64,000 nucleotides of DNA from Dentipellis sp. KUC8613 (GCA_002286715.1 NSJX01000025.1:286372-350371); one strand, 5' to 3'; positions 1 through 15,205 are shown, numbered from the stretch's first letter. The notes: generated by a model from the letters alone, not told the origin. A program made the numbers and translations.

Positions 1-75
1 GATAGCGGCATTCGACAATGAGTCCAATTGGATGTCAAAGCAAGTTCATACTGATGAAAAACGTCTTGTCAAGCA

Positions 76-942
76 TTAGTCAGTACGCTTATTCGAAATC
101 TTCCCGGTTTCTTGGTTGTACTGCTCGGCAAGACGGTCGTACTCGGCTGCTTGCTGGTTTGCCTGCTTCTTGAGCGTTTCTGTTCCAGGACCAGCATCTC
201 AGCGCTAAGATGTGAAAGGAAATGTACCAATCACATACCGAAATCACGCTCGCTCTTCTCAGCCTCTGCCAACTTCCGCTTCAGTTCCTCGATTTGCTTC
301 GTCTGGTCGCCCGCAGCCAAGGTCGAACGCGATTTATCAGCCGTCTACGCATGAATGGAGATTACATCAGAGACAGGTGGGTGAGGAGAAAGTGCGGACA
401 ACGCACAGCTTTCTTCAATTTCGCATATTCTTCCTGGGTGTGGATGAGGTCTTGGATGATGTAGAAGGTACGGGTCAGGACGAGAGAGAGGAAAAGACAG
501 AATCCGGTCAAGTACGTATTACGCTGGGCGCTAAATTTCCGCAGCAAAACAATGTGGTCAGACACGTACAACGGGAGGATTGGCAACGTGGACATACTAG
601 AATTTACGGGCAGCGAAGTTTGTCTCAGTGCGAACGTCTTGAATGCCTTGGTTCCCTGTCTTTGCGAGCTCGACCTCAGCGGTCACGCGGAACATGCGCT
701 GGACGGCATCCACAAATAGGATTGCCACGAAACTGCGAACATTCGATCGGAAGCAATTCAGCACACGAGCATGTCGTATAGGTCCAAACATACATGAAGG
801 TTATCTTGAGCGCGTATGCAATCTTCCCAACGATTGGGCTTTCGGAAAGGAAGTGGAAGAGTTTCCGTCTAACTTGGAAAGGGAGGGGTAGGACCAGGAC
901 ACCGAAGGTGGCCATTTCACCCGCAAGGAGCGCGAAGGTCAT
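76..942 (-). CDS. BAP31-like endoplasmic reticulum membrane protein (Yet1/Yet3 family)
   Basis: The spliced protein begins MTFALLAGEMATFGVLVLPL. The first intron is 733-793, with the join giving KITFIFVAILFVDAVQRM. Further introns near 531-597 and near 400-460 join RKFYAQRNTYLTGF and YAKLKKA. Three hydrophobic segments in the N-terminal half are followed by a charged coiled-coil tail (KKQANQQAAEYDRLAEQY) ending in NKRTD, close to the dilysine-type ER retrieval tails of this family. BAP31/Yet proteins act in the ER membrane in cargo exit and quality control. The start is the ATG just before the conserved first helix, and the length (about 210 residues) is normal. It is divergent from the Ubp6 gene. 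Family assignment is strong; the exact fungal paralogue is not resolved. Confidence 0.88.
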
Positions 943-1266
943 TGTGTAACTGACAGAACGTTTAGACACGGCCGAAATAAAGTAACAAAACACATACTAG
1001 ATCGTCATTTTGTTGATAATTGGGGGGTGGTTGATGGTCTGAAGGAAGATGGTTTGGAAGAGAACGCGAACGAGGCCAGGGCTTGTGCAGGTCAACGTGG
1101 TCAGTGACGTCACGTCTGACCCTAACCCCAGGGATTTGTTATATTCGCACGCCGCGACGCGCGTCACGCTCTTACGCGTCTTCGAAGCAGAGCTTGCGCA
1201 CTTGATCCTCTTCATCTTCTATCATCCATCTCAATTTATCGTTTGACATTAGCAGAGAGCGGAAAC
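943..1266. promoter_or_regulatory. Divergent promoter region between BAP31-like and Ubp6 genes
   Basis: This is a 324-base space between two start codons pointing away from each other, so it must hold both promoters and 5' leaders. No clear TATA box was seen. A pyrimidine-rich stretch (about 1195-1240) precedes the Ubp6 start. Confidence 0.5.
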
Positions 1267-3537
1267 ATGGCACCGCTGCAAGTACACATCAAACATGCAG
1301 GAAAGGTCCACGATCTCACGCTCAATCCCGATCTTCCGGGCTTGGCTTTCAAAGAGGACATCTACCAGAAGACGGGTGTGCCTGTAGATCGCATGAAAGT
1401 TATGGTAAAGGGTGGCATGCTGAAGGTACGACGCAATTTTTTGGGTATGTAACAACGTCTCTGACCCTTCGTTTGTAGGACGATTCAGATTGGAAGAAGA
1501 TTGGGCCCAAGGAGGTGATTACACACCCTCGCCACTCACCCTTGCTTTCGCTGAGGCAACGACATAATTTTGTAGGGCCAAACATTCATGGTCATTGGCG
1601 CCGCAGGAGAGCTCCCGAAGCCTCCTGAGAAGCCCATAGTCTTCCTCGAAGACATGGACGAAGAAGATCTCGCACAAGCGGTATGTCTAGCCGAGTCTTC
1701 TCCGGTGTATCGGGCTCTTATACTAAACCTATCTAAGCTCGCGTTACCCGTTGGACTCGCGAAGTAAGTCTCCCATATCTGGTCGAAATATAATATTGTA
1801 ACACCCTACGAATAGCCTAGGCAACACATGTTATATGAATTCCACTGTCCAAGCTATGCGCGCCATTCCCGAGCTTCAAGTAGCACTCAACAAGTCCGCA
1901 TTATTTTCACCCCTTCTTTTTCATTGCAATTAACGAGACAATTCAGTGCCGGCCATATGCAGCAGCCTCTAGCGAGATCATTGCGTGATCTCTACCTGAA
2001 CATGTCGAAAACCACATCAAGCGTCATGCCTCTAGCATTCTTGCAAATCCTGCGACAAGTGGTTCCTCAGTTTGCTGAACGCTCTGGTGGAAGTAAAGGC
2101 GGCATGAATATGGCCGGTTTTGCGCAGCAAGGTCAGCTTATTGTCAGGTTGCACACATACAGCTTACTCAGATCAGTGACTTACCTAAATAGATGCTGAG
2201 GAATGTTGGACACAGGTCACCAATGCTCTCAAAGATGTCCCTGGCTTACCTACACCGTCCGGGAGTGAGCCAGGTAACTTTGTCCAGCAGTTCATGACCG
2301 GTCGCATGCGTCGCGAGTATGTTATCATCCACTATACGTGGAGTTTTGTTGAACTAGACGTGGTAATCTAGGCTCAAGTGCGATGAAGCACCAGACGAAC
2401 CCGCTACCGTCAGCACCGAAAATGTACTCAAATTGGAATGCAACATCAATGCAACGACAAACTACATGGCATCTGGCATCATGGACGTGCGTGTGATATC
2501 ACCCTCTGGGCTATATTTATTCAACTTGTTCATCTTGATCTCGTTTAACTAGGCTTTGGACCAGAAGGTGGAGAAGCAGTCACCGTCTTTGGGGCGCCAA
2601 GCAGTCTACACACAACGCTCTCGACTCGAGCGCCTGCCCCAGTATCTGGCGGTGCACATGGTACGCTTCACTTGGAAGCAGGACATCAGCGCGAAGGCAA
2701 AGATCCTGGTAAGTCTACCATCCCTTGCAAGCCAAGCGCACTGCCCTTGCTAGTTCCCCACGTCCGCCGAGCTAACACTCAAACTATTGACAGCGGAAAG
2801 TGAAGTTCCCGACCGAATTCGACGCACTGAGCCTCACCACCGACGAGCTGCGCAACCACCTCGCGCCCGCCAACCGCCGCCTCATGGAAATCGAGAAGGA
2901 CCGCGCAGAGCGGCGCAAAGTCCGGAGGCGGACGAAGACGACCGCCGAGACGCTGCAGCGCGCGAACCGCGAGCGGCAGGGCGGGGACGTCGAGATGGCC
3001 GACGCACAGCCTGGGGAGCCGTCGGGCACTACGGCGGAGGATACGGAGGAGCGCGACGCCGCGCAGAAGGTGGAGGAGCTGGCCATTTCGGAGGTGGCCG
3101 CGAGGGAGAAGGAGAAAGCGGAGCTGCAGAAGCTGGTGGATATCAAGCTGAGGGACGATGTCGGTGCTAGCCAGACTGGCTTGTACGACCTTGTCGGTAT
3201 GTGTTCAGCTTTCGCTTTCAGGTAGGTGCGGGGCACTGCTGACATTGCGGCACGACCTTCGCCAGCCATCATCACGCACAAGGGCGCAGCCGCCGACTCC
3301 GGCCACTACATGGCCTTCGTGAAGAAGTCCGTCTTCGACGAGAAGGAAATCCAGGGCGCATCCTCCTCATCTGGCTCGGCACCAGAAACCTTCCCGGACA
3401 GCATTGACGAGGACTGGTACAAGTTCGACGACGACAAGGTGTCCGTCTTCCCTGCCGCGAAGCTCACCACGCTCGACGGCGGAGGCGAAGACTCGAGTGC
3501 GTACGTGCTGCTCTACAAGAGCAAGCCGCTCGCATAG
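1267..3537 (+). CDS. UBP6: Ubiquitin carboxyl-terminal hydrolase 6 (Ubp6/USP14), proteasome-associated deubiquitinase
   Basis: An N-terminal ubiquitin-like domain (MAPLQVHIKHAGKVHDLTLN onward) is followed by the USP catalytic core. The Cys box GLANLGNTCYMNSTVQAM is split by an intron ending at 1815, and the catalytic Cys codon is 1829-1831. The His box HKGAAADSGHYMAFV has its catalytic His at 3304-3306, followed by the family's DEDWYKFDDDKVS element. Ubp6 binds the proteasome base through the ubiquitin-like domain and trims ubiquitin chains from substrates. About nine short introns are needed. A highly charged insert (2850-3130, rich in Glu, Arg and Ala) lies between the boxes and is probably a flexible loop. 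Both catalytic boxes are intact, so it should be active. Confidence 0.93.
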
Positions 3538-4057
3538 TGGTCATGGGAAAGAGACAAAGCCAAGGACGGGAGGGAAGCGCAGTAGTATTCCGGGACGGTA
3601 GAATCCCTTACAGGTGTTGTATGATGCCGACACGACAATGATATCAATGTGTGATCACTGTATGTGGTATCGTCATTGTCTAGGCTATCTTCCATGGTTG
3701 TCACAGTATGTTCACCTGTCTTTTGCCTACTGTGCTCGGAGCCTCGGGCACTCACTAGGAGCACTTCGGCCGACCGCCGTGTCGTGCGCGGCGCTCATAC
3801 ATTATTGACACTCATCAACATCCAGCTACTCGTGTGTGAATACGTGTAGTTCTTCACGGTGTGGTATAGTCTGGACCGAGCATATACTTTCTGGGGTCAG
3901 TATTTACATATTACGATATCTCAAAGTCGAGTTGATTCACTTCGAAGCAGGAAACCAAGATGCATACTGCGCAGTGTGTCCGTAAATTGATTTACATACA
4001 ATGTGTCTCGCGGCCAAGTCGAAGCTTTTCAGCCGTAAGCTACGACGGACCCCTGGC
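3538..4057. other. Convergent intergenic region (3' ends of Ubp6 and SDR copy 1)
   Basis: This is a 520-base space between two stop codons facing each other. It holds only short chance frames and AT-richer sequence suited to 3' ends. No further feature was recognised. Confidence 0.5.
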
Positions 4058-5179
4058 CTACAAAGCCTCCTTCAATGCAGCCTTCAAGAAATCAATCTGC
4101 CCCGGGCCATACTGGTCGTTGTTCGTGCTGTGGCTGAGCTCCTCCCACTCCTCCGAGTCCTTCAGCGTCTTCTCCGCCTGGTTGCGCACAATGCACCACG
4201 AGTCCGTGCCCAGCTGCACCCTCTGCGGCGGGTTCGGTAGGTCCGCGATGCGGATCATGGCCTGCACGCCGCGCGGGACGTCGCCGACGCCCGGTGCGTG
4301 CTCCGCCATCTTGCGGAACTGGTTCGACGGCGCGTCGGGCCCGTAGGCGGGGTGCGGCGGCAGGCGCACCATGCCCGAGGTGCTCCAGTTCGTCCCGAAC
4401 CCGCCTGGCTGGACGATCACGGCCTTGATGTTCCACTCGGGCGGCATCTCCCGATTCAGCGCCTGGGTGAAGCCCTCGAGTGCTGTGTACGGATATCACC
4501 GTGTCAGTATGTGCATCGGAACAGGGGGAAGGGGGGAAGCTCACCGAACTTGCCAGCGGAGTAGAATGCCAGCACCGTGTTGGCGGCGTATCCGCCGCAG
4601 CTGGAGATATTGAGGATGCGTCCGCCGGCACCGGCTGGATTGACATCCCTGAAGAAGGGGATGGCCTGAAACAAGGGCAAAACAGCGTCAGTTCTCTTGC
4701 CCTCCCAAAAATGAAACCATAGCCGGAAATGCACCCGGCCGACTGACCCTCTTGCAGATATTCACGGGCCCCCAGAAGAGCGTCTCGATCTGCCTGCGCG
4801 CCTCGTCGTCCGGCGTCGCCTCAATCTCGCCCGCGAGTCCGTAGCCCGCATTGTTCACGATGACGTCGAGCCGCCCAAAGTGGGCCTTGATGCTTGCGAA
4901 GGCTGCGTCGATCTGCGCGACGTCGGTCACGTCGAGCTTGAGCGGCAGGAACCGCGCGGCGGGGTACTGCGCCTCGATTTCCTTCAAGGTCGCGGTGTTG
5001 CGCGCGCTGCCTGCGACGCGCTCACCCTTCGCGAGCACGGCGAGAGTGAGTGCACGGCCGAGGCCACTCGATGTGCCGGTGACTGTGAACAACTGTCAGT
5101 TCCGCACACAAAATTGTGAGCGGGAGAGGGGGAACTCACTGAACCAGACACGGGAGGATTTAAGTGCATTTGCTGCCAT
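4058..5179 (-). CDS. Short-chain dehydrogenase/reductase (SDR), copy 1
   Basis: This is a classical SDR of about 290 residues in four exons. The cofactor motif TGTSSGLGRA follows a short exon coding MAANALKSSRVWFS. Next come the NNAGYG motif and the active-site pattern NISSCGGY...YSAGKFG, giving catalytic Ser, Tyr and Lys in Y-x3-K. A conserved EMPPEWNIKAVIVQPGGFGT segment follows. The fold oxidises or reduces carbonyl/alcohol groups with NAD(P)(H); the substrate cannot be read from sequence. A TATA box lies about 100 bases upstream. It is a close paralogue of the gene at 14017-15103, with the same exon layout and an almost collinear protein. The N-terminal half resembles fungal 'NAD(P)-binding' SDRs of unknown substrate. 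Confidence 0.9.
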
Positions 5180-5278
5180 TTCAAAACCTGACAAAGTTTT
5201 CGGTATGCGAAGTGTGAGTAGTAGAGGGTTGGTTTGAGGAGTTTTCGTTCTTGTTCTTACTGCCCTCGTCGCCCGCCC

Positions 5279-5286
5279 CTTATATA
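5279..5286 (-). promoter_or_regulatory. TATA box of SDR copy 1
   Basis: TATATAAG on the minus strand, about 100 bases before the start codon at 5179, flanked by G/C-rich runs. The paralogue has TTTATAAG at the same distance. Confidence 0.6.
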
Positions 5287-6017
5287 CCCCGCCCCCCTTC
5301 CCCGCACTTTTGCACTCACCGATGCTGAAGGTAAGGCCCACCGGGACAGCATTTACTCTGAGTATCGATAGAACGTGTGGCCCCAACGCCGCGGCTCTGG
5401 TTCGGGTAGATCTGTCAGTCTGGCTGCAGTAGAGGAAGGACGCGTGTGCGTTCGGCACGCCTCCGAGGGGCTCGCGTCGGCACGCGAGGCTAAAGGCCGA
5501 AAGAAGTGTCCCTTAGTGTGCAATGGGTCGCGCGCACGCGTTCGTCGATGTCGTCGACCTCAGGCCGCACACTCAATATAAACGTTGAAATCTAAAGAAA
5601 GACGTCGGAACCTGAGATGCGCCGTCGCCGTTTGTAGTATCACCAGCGATCTTGGTGTCTTCCCGCACGCCTCGTCTTCATCGCGGCACATAGACTGATG
5701 ACCGGTCTGACATCGGTATTTGCCTCGAAAGAGTCGGAGCACCCTGTCGTACTGACACGAGGGGAGTACACCGCTATATATGTAATGGCCACGAATGTAG
5801 ACCATGCAGACTCACCATTCTGTGCAGGTACGACTCAGAACAATTACATAGTTTGGCGGTGCAGGGGCGGGAACCCATCAAGTTGCTCGGACATGCCGGC
5901 CACCCCTGCTATGGTTGGGGTGGGGGGACAAGGCAAATAGTGTACGAACAATGCTGAGTAATTACAAGATTTGGGATCTGTACAGAATGGACTCGACAAC
6001 TAACCATGGTTCTCCGT
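5287..6017. other. Intergenic region between SDR copy 1 promoter and GMC gene 3' end
   Basis: Upstream sequence of SDR copy 1 and downstream sequence of the GMC oxidoreductase. Only short, unsupported frames are present. The CG-rich block at 5370-5560 changes to AT-richer sequence toward 5960. No repeat or RNA gene was recognised. Confidence 0.5.
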
Positions 6018-9141
<3,124 letters not shown>

Positions 9142-9679
9142 GGCTGGTTGATTTATTGTTACGTCTGCACGAGATGTCGATGGTGAGCGTTAGTTAGAAC
9201 GTGTCGTCTCATACCCATCCGAACGCGCCCTTTTATGCGAAAGTCTTGTGGAAGCGTGTACAGCGTCGGAGAAATAGCTAGCACCGAAGCTACATTCTCT
9301 TAGCCCGGTCGAGGTCCAGTCTATGTCCAGGGGTGTCATAATCAGCTGCTGCGACTCACGACTTGCGTTCGCATCCACAGATCCAGAGGAACTGCGTGTC
9401 CGTGTCCATCGGCAAATGCATGTTTCCCGAAGAGAATGTGATGGTCCCATAGACACTCAACTCGTTCATCGTCAACGTCAATGTTCTAGGGGTGCGCAGC
9501 GCCACTAGTAGAATGGACGATCGTGAGACTACGGCGGAGTCTCGCGGTTGATCAGCAGCTGTGCGTACGACGTCGGAATGTTCAGATGCTAGATCTGTCG
9601 TCTAGAAGCGCTCAGTGTTCAGGAATGGTCGTCGAAAACCAGTACAGCTTCGAAAGTTGGAAATGACGCCAGCTCGCGA
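9142..9679. other. Region upstream of the GMC gene
   Basis: Contains the GMC promoter. Unsupported frames on both strands show no conserved motif. It may include degraded sequence continuing from the tRNA-synthetase relic that follows. Confidence 0.4.
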
Positions 9680-10480
9680 CGCGCAATGCAATAAATTGAA
9701 GAATTGTTGTACGGGTGGTTGGCCTCAACCTTGACATTGTGGTCCGCCTCAGCATCCTTGATGACCTGGAAGTAGACACTGTAGATGTACTTGATTGCAT
9801 CTTTTTCGAGCTCCTCCTGCGAGCCTTACTCTTCGAAGCCGACGGCAATCATCCCGAACTTGAGGACGCCCATTCAACCGGCATGGGCAGACACGAAGAG
9901 CAAAGTAGAACGTATCTATATTCCGCAGTCGTCGAAGTAGCATCATAACACGACGTCCCAGCCGTAGGCCTCGTACAGATTCGCGAGGAAGGTGCCGGTG
10001 ATGGTCGAGCGCAGGTGACCGACGTGGACGCTCTTGGCAACGTTGGGTAACAAGTACTCGACGAAAGTCTTCTCGCCCTTCACGAGATCGTTCGAGCCGT
10101 GCTCGGGTAGGCCGGAGGCGATGTCGTGCGTGAGGGCGTGGACTGGGTCGAGAACGGCGCAGACGAGGGTGGGCGCGCACTGCGCAGCACATGCAACGGA
10201 GGAAAGCCTTGTCGAGCGACACGGACTCGATGCAGTCGTCTGCTTGAAACTATGAGTCCTTGAGTACCGATACATTTTCGGTCATGAGTGAATAGAAAGA
10301 ACGCACCGAGTCGACCCTTTTCCCGCGAGCTCATCGAATTTGCCTGGTGGCCGGAACCGCAGCAACGCGATTGTAAAATCCACACTTTCTTCCCAAATCC
10401 CACACCCGCATATACCTGCTCGATGATCAGCTGGGAAAGAGCGTCCGCCGGTTGCGAACGAAATACGGAACAGGTTCAGG
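9680..10480 (-). pseudogene. Broken copy of cytosolic arginyl-tRNA synthetase
   Basis: Fragments in order on the minus strand match class I ArgRS. DFTIALLRFRPPGKFDELAGK is followed by an intron-like gap and then SLDKAFLRC. After that comes [13 protein letters not shown] and the HIGH-type signature [20 protein letters not shown]. The last pieces are FGMIAVGFEE, GSQEELEKDAIKYIY and KDAEADHNVKVEA. The frame shifts near 10195-10210. The segment normally linking GWDV to the GDWG motif is deleted or scrambled. A TAA stop at 9827-9829 replaces the Tyr expected after GFEE, and nothing of the KMSKR half or anticodon-binding domain follows. It is therefore a truncated, inactive duplicate; the working gene must lie elsewhere in the genome. 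Confidence 0.8.
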
Positions 10481-11520
10481 ACGCTGGTGCCGGATCGGAG
10501 TCTTCCACGGGTGGTAAGGTGACAGGTCGTCGGGGTTTCCCACGCCCAATGATAAACCGAGGCCTCTGCCTTGTTAAAGTTCCTAATCTTGATTTCGTCC
10601 TTTTCAACGCCTTAGATGAAGGTATTTGTTTGCGGGCATAGCGGTTCGAGGCTCGGATCCGGAGTTCAAGGTACGCCCAGTGCGTAAGTCCTAATCTCTA
10701 TGATAGTTGCTGGCTGAAGAATTTGTAGCCGCGCACCGAATTTAATTCCTTGTTATGTCAATGAACTACACGTCCGAGCAACGTCCGAGTCCAGTGCTTT
10801 CTGAGTTGCAAGCATCATCCTAAGCATCATCCTACGTTGCTCAGCATTCTGTCCTCCCTACGTCGTCGGGTACACGGCGCCCACGACGGCTACAGGGCAT
10901 GTACAGGACTTACGAGAGTACCGCCGCTTCGTTCATCTTGCTATCCTCTGCACACAAGGGACATACACATTGGGCTCGTGACTCAATAGAGTTTTCGTCT
11001 ATTGGTCTCGATGGATTGCGTCTTTCGAGTCATCGATCACAGCCCATTGTGCCCATCGTACCCATCATGTGGTCCAAGTACGAAATCACATAAGCACTTC
11101 TTTGACTTCAGTCTCTGCTCACTCGTTCACTTTGCTATTCTTGCAACCGAAGAACAGTCTCGGATTCTTCGAAGACAATGAACGTCTTAAATCCGGTCCC
11201 ACACGGAGGGTAAGGGATACAGTTCTTCAGTTTTGTCAGTACTGAGCCAGTGTTCAGGTGTGCCTCTCGAGAAGCCGGAGCGGCATACTGGTGACATCAG
11301 TAGAACGGTCACATCCTAGGAGTCCTTGAGAGCTCTTTCAAAGACTTCAAAGAAATTTACTTTTTTTTACTCGTGTGCAGTGGACAAGGTGGACAATATC
11401 CAGGCGAAGTATTGCCGAGAAGCCCTCGTTTTCCAAAACCCGATAAATAGAGGGCCGCAAGTCGGTCAGACGCTATACAACGCGATCCTCCGCGCACGCC
11501 CACCCGCAAGCAACATCTTC
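10481..11520. other. Intergenic region and aldo-keto reductase promoter
   Basis: About 1 kb without a supported gene. The first 150 bases may still hold worn sequence from the ArgRS relic (a frame reading ALSQLIIEQVYAGVG near 10410-10460). A TATA-like GATAAATAG occurs near 11441-11449, about 75 bases before the aldo-keto reductase start. Confidence 0.45.
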
Positions 11521-13085
11521 ATGTCCTGGCAGCCTCCCAGCCCTCTTGCGCCGACCCCCCTCGGCATGTACCGTCTTCTCTCCCCGCGGGCGAGCATTCG
11601 CGTGTCCCCCATTCAGCTCGGTGGAATGTCCATCGGCAGCGAACGGGGCGATAAAGGAATGGGGGCAATGGACAGGGACTCTAGCTTCCGCCTCCTGGAT
11701 GCGTACTACAACGCTGGGGGGAACTTCATTGATACGGCTTGCAACTAGTAAGTCCGTCAAGACATCTACTAATCGCATCGCTCACGTCGCTCCCGGCCAG
11801 CCAAAATGGTACCTCTGAGGAACTGATCGGCGAATGGATGGAGCTGCGCGGCATCCGCGACCAAATCGTAGTTGCGACTAAGGTTGGCTTATGCAACTCC
11901 ATTTTGTGCAGCTGATATCTGATCTTGTTCTATCACTCTAGTTCACGTCTCCCTGGAAGAGAAACGATCCGATCCTCAAGCAGAAAATCCACTACCAAGG
12001 CAGCGGCTCTAAGTCTTTGCATCTCGCCCTCGCCGGTTCGCTCAAGAAGTTGCGCACGGATTACATCGACATTCTGTACTGCCATTGGTACGATTGGGAC
12101 ACGAGCATCGAGGAGCTGATGAACAACTTGCACAACCTCGTCGTTGCGGGCAAGGTGCTGCACCTCGTGAGCACTACCCTTGATAATGACTATGACTCGT
12201 GACTCAATGTACCCGTTCACAGGGAATTTCCGTCAGTCAGTTCAGAATAACGGCTTGGACTGATACTGACTGTACATGTATAGGATTGCCCCGCATGGAT
12301 CGTCTCTCAAGCGAACCAGTACGCCCTCGACCATGGCAAGACTCCGTTCTGCATCTTCCAGGGTCAGTGGAACCTCACAAAGCGCTCCTTTGAGCGGGAG
12401 ATCATCCCCATGGCCCGCCAACTCGGTATTCTATGCTCCTCCTTTCGCGAGCCCGATTCGTTCGCTCACTTCTGGCATCCTAGGCCTCGCTCTCGCTCCT
12501 TGGGACGTCCTTGGCGCAGGCCGCTTCCGCACGGACGCAGAGGATGAGGCCCGCAGGGCCCGCGGCGAGGGAGAGCGCACTGGTCACACCCAGGACTTGC
12601 AATGGGAGCGCAACGAGGACGACTGCAAGATCAGCGCAGCGCTCGAGAAAGTCGCCGGTGAGCTCGGCGCAAAGAGCATCCAAGCGGGTACGTCCGTACA
12701 CTCATATTCTCTTTCCCCATCCTTCATCCAATCGTTCCTATCTGCTGACTTTCCCATGATCCCAGTCGCCATTGCGTACCACCTGCAGAAGACGCCCTAC
12801 GTCTTCCCCATCATCGGAGGCCGCAAGGTCGAGAACCTGGAGCGGAACATCGAGGCTCTGACGCTCAACTTGTCCAAAGAGCAGATGCAGTACCTCGAGA
12901 GCGTCCTGCCCTTCGACGTTGGCTTCCCCAACTGGCTCATCGTATGCATACTTTTCACGATATCCCAGCATATATTGATTACCCGACTCGGTTTCTCCCA
13001 GGGCGATGGTATCTCCCCGCACCCCATCATGAAGCACCATGCTCCCATTGCGCTTTGGCCCAAGGCAGAGCCCATCAAGCCGTAG
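11521..13085 (+). CDS. Aldo-keto reductase, aryl-alcohol dehydrogenase (AAD) type
   Basis: About 390 residues in seven exons. The ATG at 11521 starts MSWQPPSPLAPTPLGMYRLL, the usual N-terminus of fungal AAD proteins. The AKR tetrad is present: Asp in NFIDTACNYQNGTSEE, Tyr in the same motif (its codon is split by the intron beginning 11750), Lys in VVATK, and His in DYIDILYCHWYDWD. The C-terminal nucleotide-site motifs FPIIGGRKVENLERNIEAL and the ending HHAPIALWPKAEPIKP fit AKR family 9. AAD enzymes reduce aromatic aldehydes to alcohols with NADPH. Paired with an aryl-alcohol-oxidase-like GMC enzyme, this can form an alcohol/aldehyde redox cycle that feeds peroxide. All junctions keep frame. 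Confidence 0.9.
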
Positions 13086-14016
13086 AGGTGCTCAGTTTTT
13101 GGCGTTGCCGAGTTGTGTGCTGCCAACGTTCGATTGGATACTATTTCTTGGAATGGCTGCTGCTTGAATTTGCGTCAATGTGTACATCTATGTGATTCGC
13201 GATCGGATTTGGCCGTGTCTCGAATGTTGAGTTCTGAATCAGACGTTCATATGCAAGGTGCAGACGTGAACTCGGAGAAAACCTTGACATCGACCGGCCG
13301 CTACAAGTACCCGTCGCATCTCAAGTCCTAAACCCATTACTTCTGACCACGACCATCTCAAAAAATTGTTACGCTCAGTACGACGTGTCGAAGTGTCACC
13401 GGGGGACTGTCCTTTCGATCCTAGAAATCGAATCAACATCACTATATCTTCTGCCAGTGCATAGCGAATTGTACACCACGGCACTTACCGAGACGCGTAG
13501 AACTAGGATCAGCGCCGGCGGCTTTCGGGCTGCCAAGATGTCCAGGACGAACGCACTTGCGCAGCACCTTCATCGTCAGTGCGCAGCATAATGATTCGGT
13601 TCAAGGCCGGTATACCACGCAGGGAGAACTACGGGTTCCGAGTCGGAAGTGCCTCCAGGTAACGGAGAGTACGTGCGCCGTGATGCTCAGCTGGTCAGGG
13701 GTGGTGAATACTGAACCTTTTGTAGGATATGCGCAGTGGAGGATAGTGCTATGGAGTTGAGCAGCGCAGTCTCAGTGCAAATCAACTCTTGAGTTGCTGT
13801 TTGGGCGTGTCTGCTGGCCTATGATCGGCCCTCTCAACTACTAGCCAGACTGCTTGTGGGCCCATACGCGGACCCCCAAGATTTTTCCCCCTCGAGCACT
13901 CTTCCGAGTGGGATATTCTACAGTACTCATCTTGGGTCAGCATTTACTGAAATGTCTATGGTTGGGTTAAGTGGGTCTTAAAATCCACATTACACCCTTC
14001 TAGCCTCTCTTCCAGC
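13086..14016. other. Convergent intergenic region
   Basis: 931 bases between the stop codons of the aldo-keto reductase and SDR copy 2. Short frames in several phases show no recognisable protein. No RNA gene or repeat was recognised. Confidence 0.5.
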
Positions 14017-15103
14017 CTACAACGCCTCCTTCAACGCCTCCTTCAGCTGCTCAATCCTCTCCGGCCCCACCTCATCCCTATTCGTACTATGGCTGAACTC
14101 CTCCCACTTCTCCGAATCCCTCAACGTCTTCTCCGCCTGGCCGCGCACAATGCACCACGCGTCCGTGCCGAGCTGCACACGCAGCGGCGGGTCCGGCTCG
14201 CCCGCAATGCGGATCATGGCCTGCGCGCCGCGCGCGACGTCGCCCGTGCTCGCCGCGTGCGCCGCAACCATCCTGCGGAAGCGGTTCGACGGCGCGTCGG
14301 GCCCGTAGGCGGGGTGCGGCGGCACGAGCACCATGCCCGAGGTGCTCCAGCTCGTGGCGAACCCGCCTGGCTGCACGATCACGACCTTGATGTTCCACTC
14401 GGGCGGCATCTCGCGGCTCAGTGCCTGGCTGAAGCCCTCCAAGGCTATGGTGGGCAGGTCAGCGTACTAAGTGCGAGGGTATGGAGGCAGTACACCTCAC
14501 CAAATTTTCCAGCAGAGTAAAACGCTAGCGTCGTATTGGCCGCATACCCACCGCAGCTTGAGATATTGAGGATACGGCCTCCAACACCGGGAGGGTTCAC
14601 ATCCCTAAAGAACGGCACGGCCTGACAACGTAGAGCACATCAGCTCTCCACCTCTGCAAAAATCAGCTCTCTACGCAGACAAACACATACGCGCTTGCAA
14701 ATATTCACCGGCCCCCAAAACAGCGTCTCCACCTGCCTGCGCGCCTCCTCATCCGGCGTCGCCTCAACCTCGCCCTCCAGCCCGTATCCCGCACAGTTCA
14801 CCACGACATCGAGCCTGCCAAAGGTTTCCTTTATCTTCGCGAAGACCGCATCGATCTGTGCGACATTTGTCACGTCGAGCGCGAGCGCGAGGAATTGGGT
14901 CGAGGGGTATTGTTCCTCGATGTCCTTGAGCACGGCGGTGTTGCGCGCGGTGCCGACGACGCGCTCGCCCGACGCGAGCACGGCGAGTGCGAGCGCGCGG
15001 CCGAGGCCGCTTGAGGTGCCGGTAACTGTTGCACGTCAGCTCGGCAGTGGCAATGGGGGAAGGAGAACGCACTGAACCAGACGCGGGAGTTCGTTTCTGC
15101 CAT
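14017..15103 (-). CDS. Short-chain dehydrogenase/reductase (SDR), copy 2
   Basis: A close paralogue of the gene at 4058-5179, with four exons at matching positions. The start MAETNSRVWFS joins TGTSSGLGRALALAVLASGE. The nucleotide-fold motif reads NCAGYG here instead of NNAGYG. The active site NISSCGGY...YSAGKFG is intact. The C-terminal part EMPPEWNIKVVIVQPGGFAT through EQLKEALKEAL is collinear with copy 1. Substrate unknown; the conserved catalytic Ser-Tyr-Lys argues for an active enzyme. The two copies face the same way and bracket the GMC gene, the ArgRS relic and the aldo-keto reductase. That suggests a local duplication rather than chance. Confidence 0.9.
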
Positions 15104-15197
15104 ATTCAAAATGTAAGAAATTTCCTTTGCGGTATGGGAAGCTTGAAAGAGGCTCGAAGTCGTGGTTGCTCTTCCTCTTGCCCCTCGAGCTATGCCT

Positions 15198-15205
15198 CTT
15201 ATAAA
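15198..15205 (-). promoter_or_regulatory. TATA box of SDR copy 2
   Basis: TTTATAAG on the minus strand about 95 bases before the start at 15103, the same position as in SDR copy 1. Confidence 0.6.
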
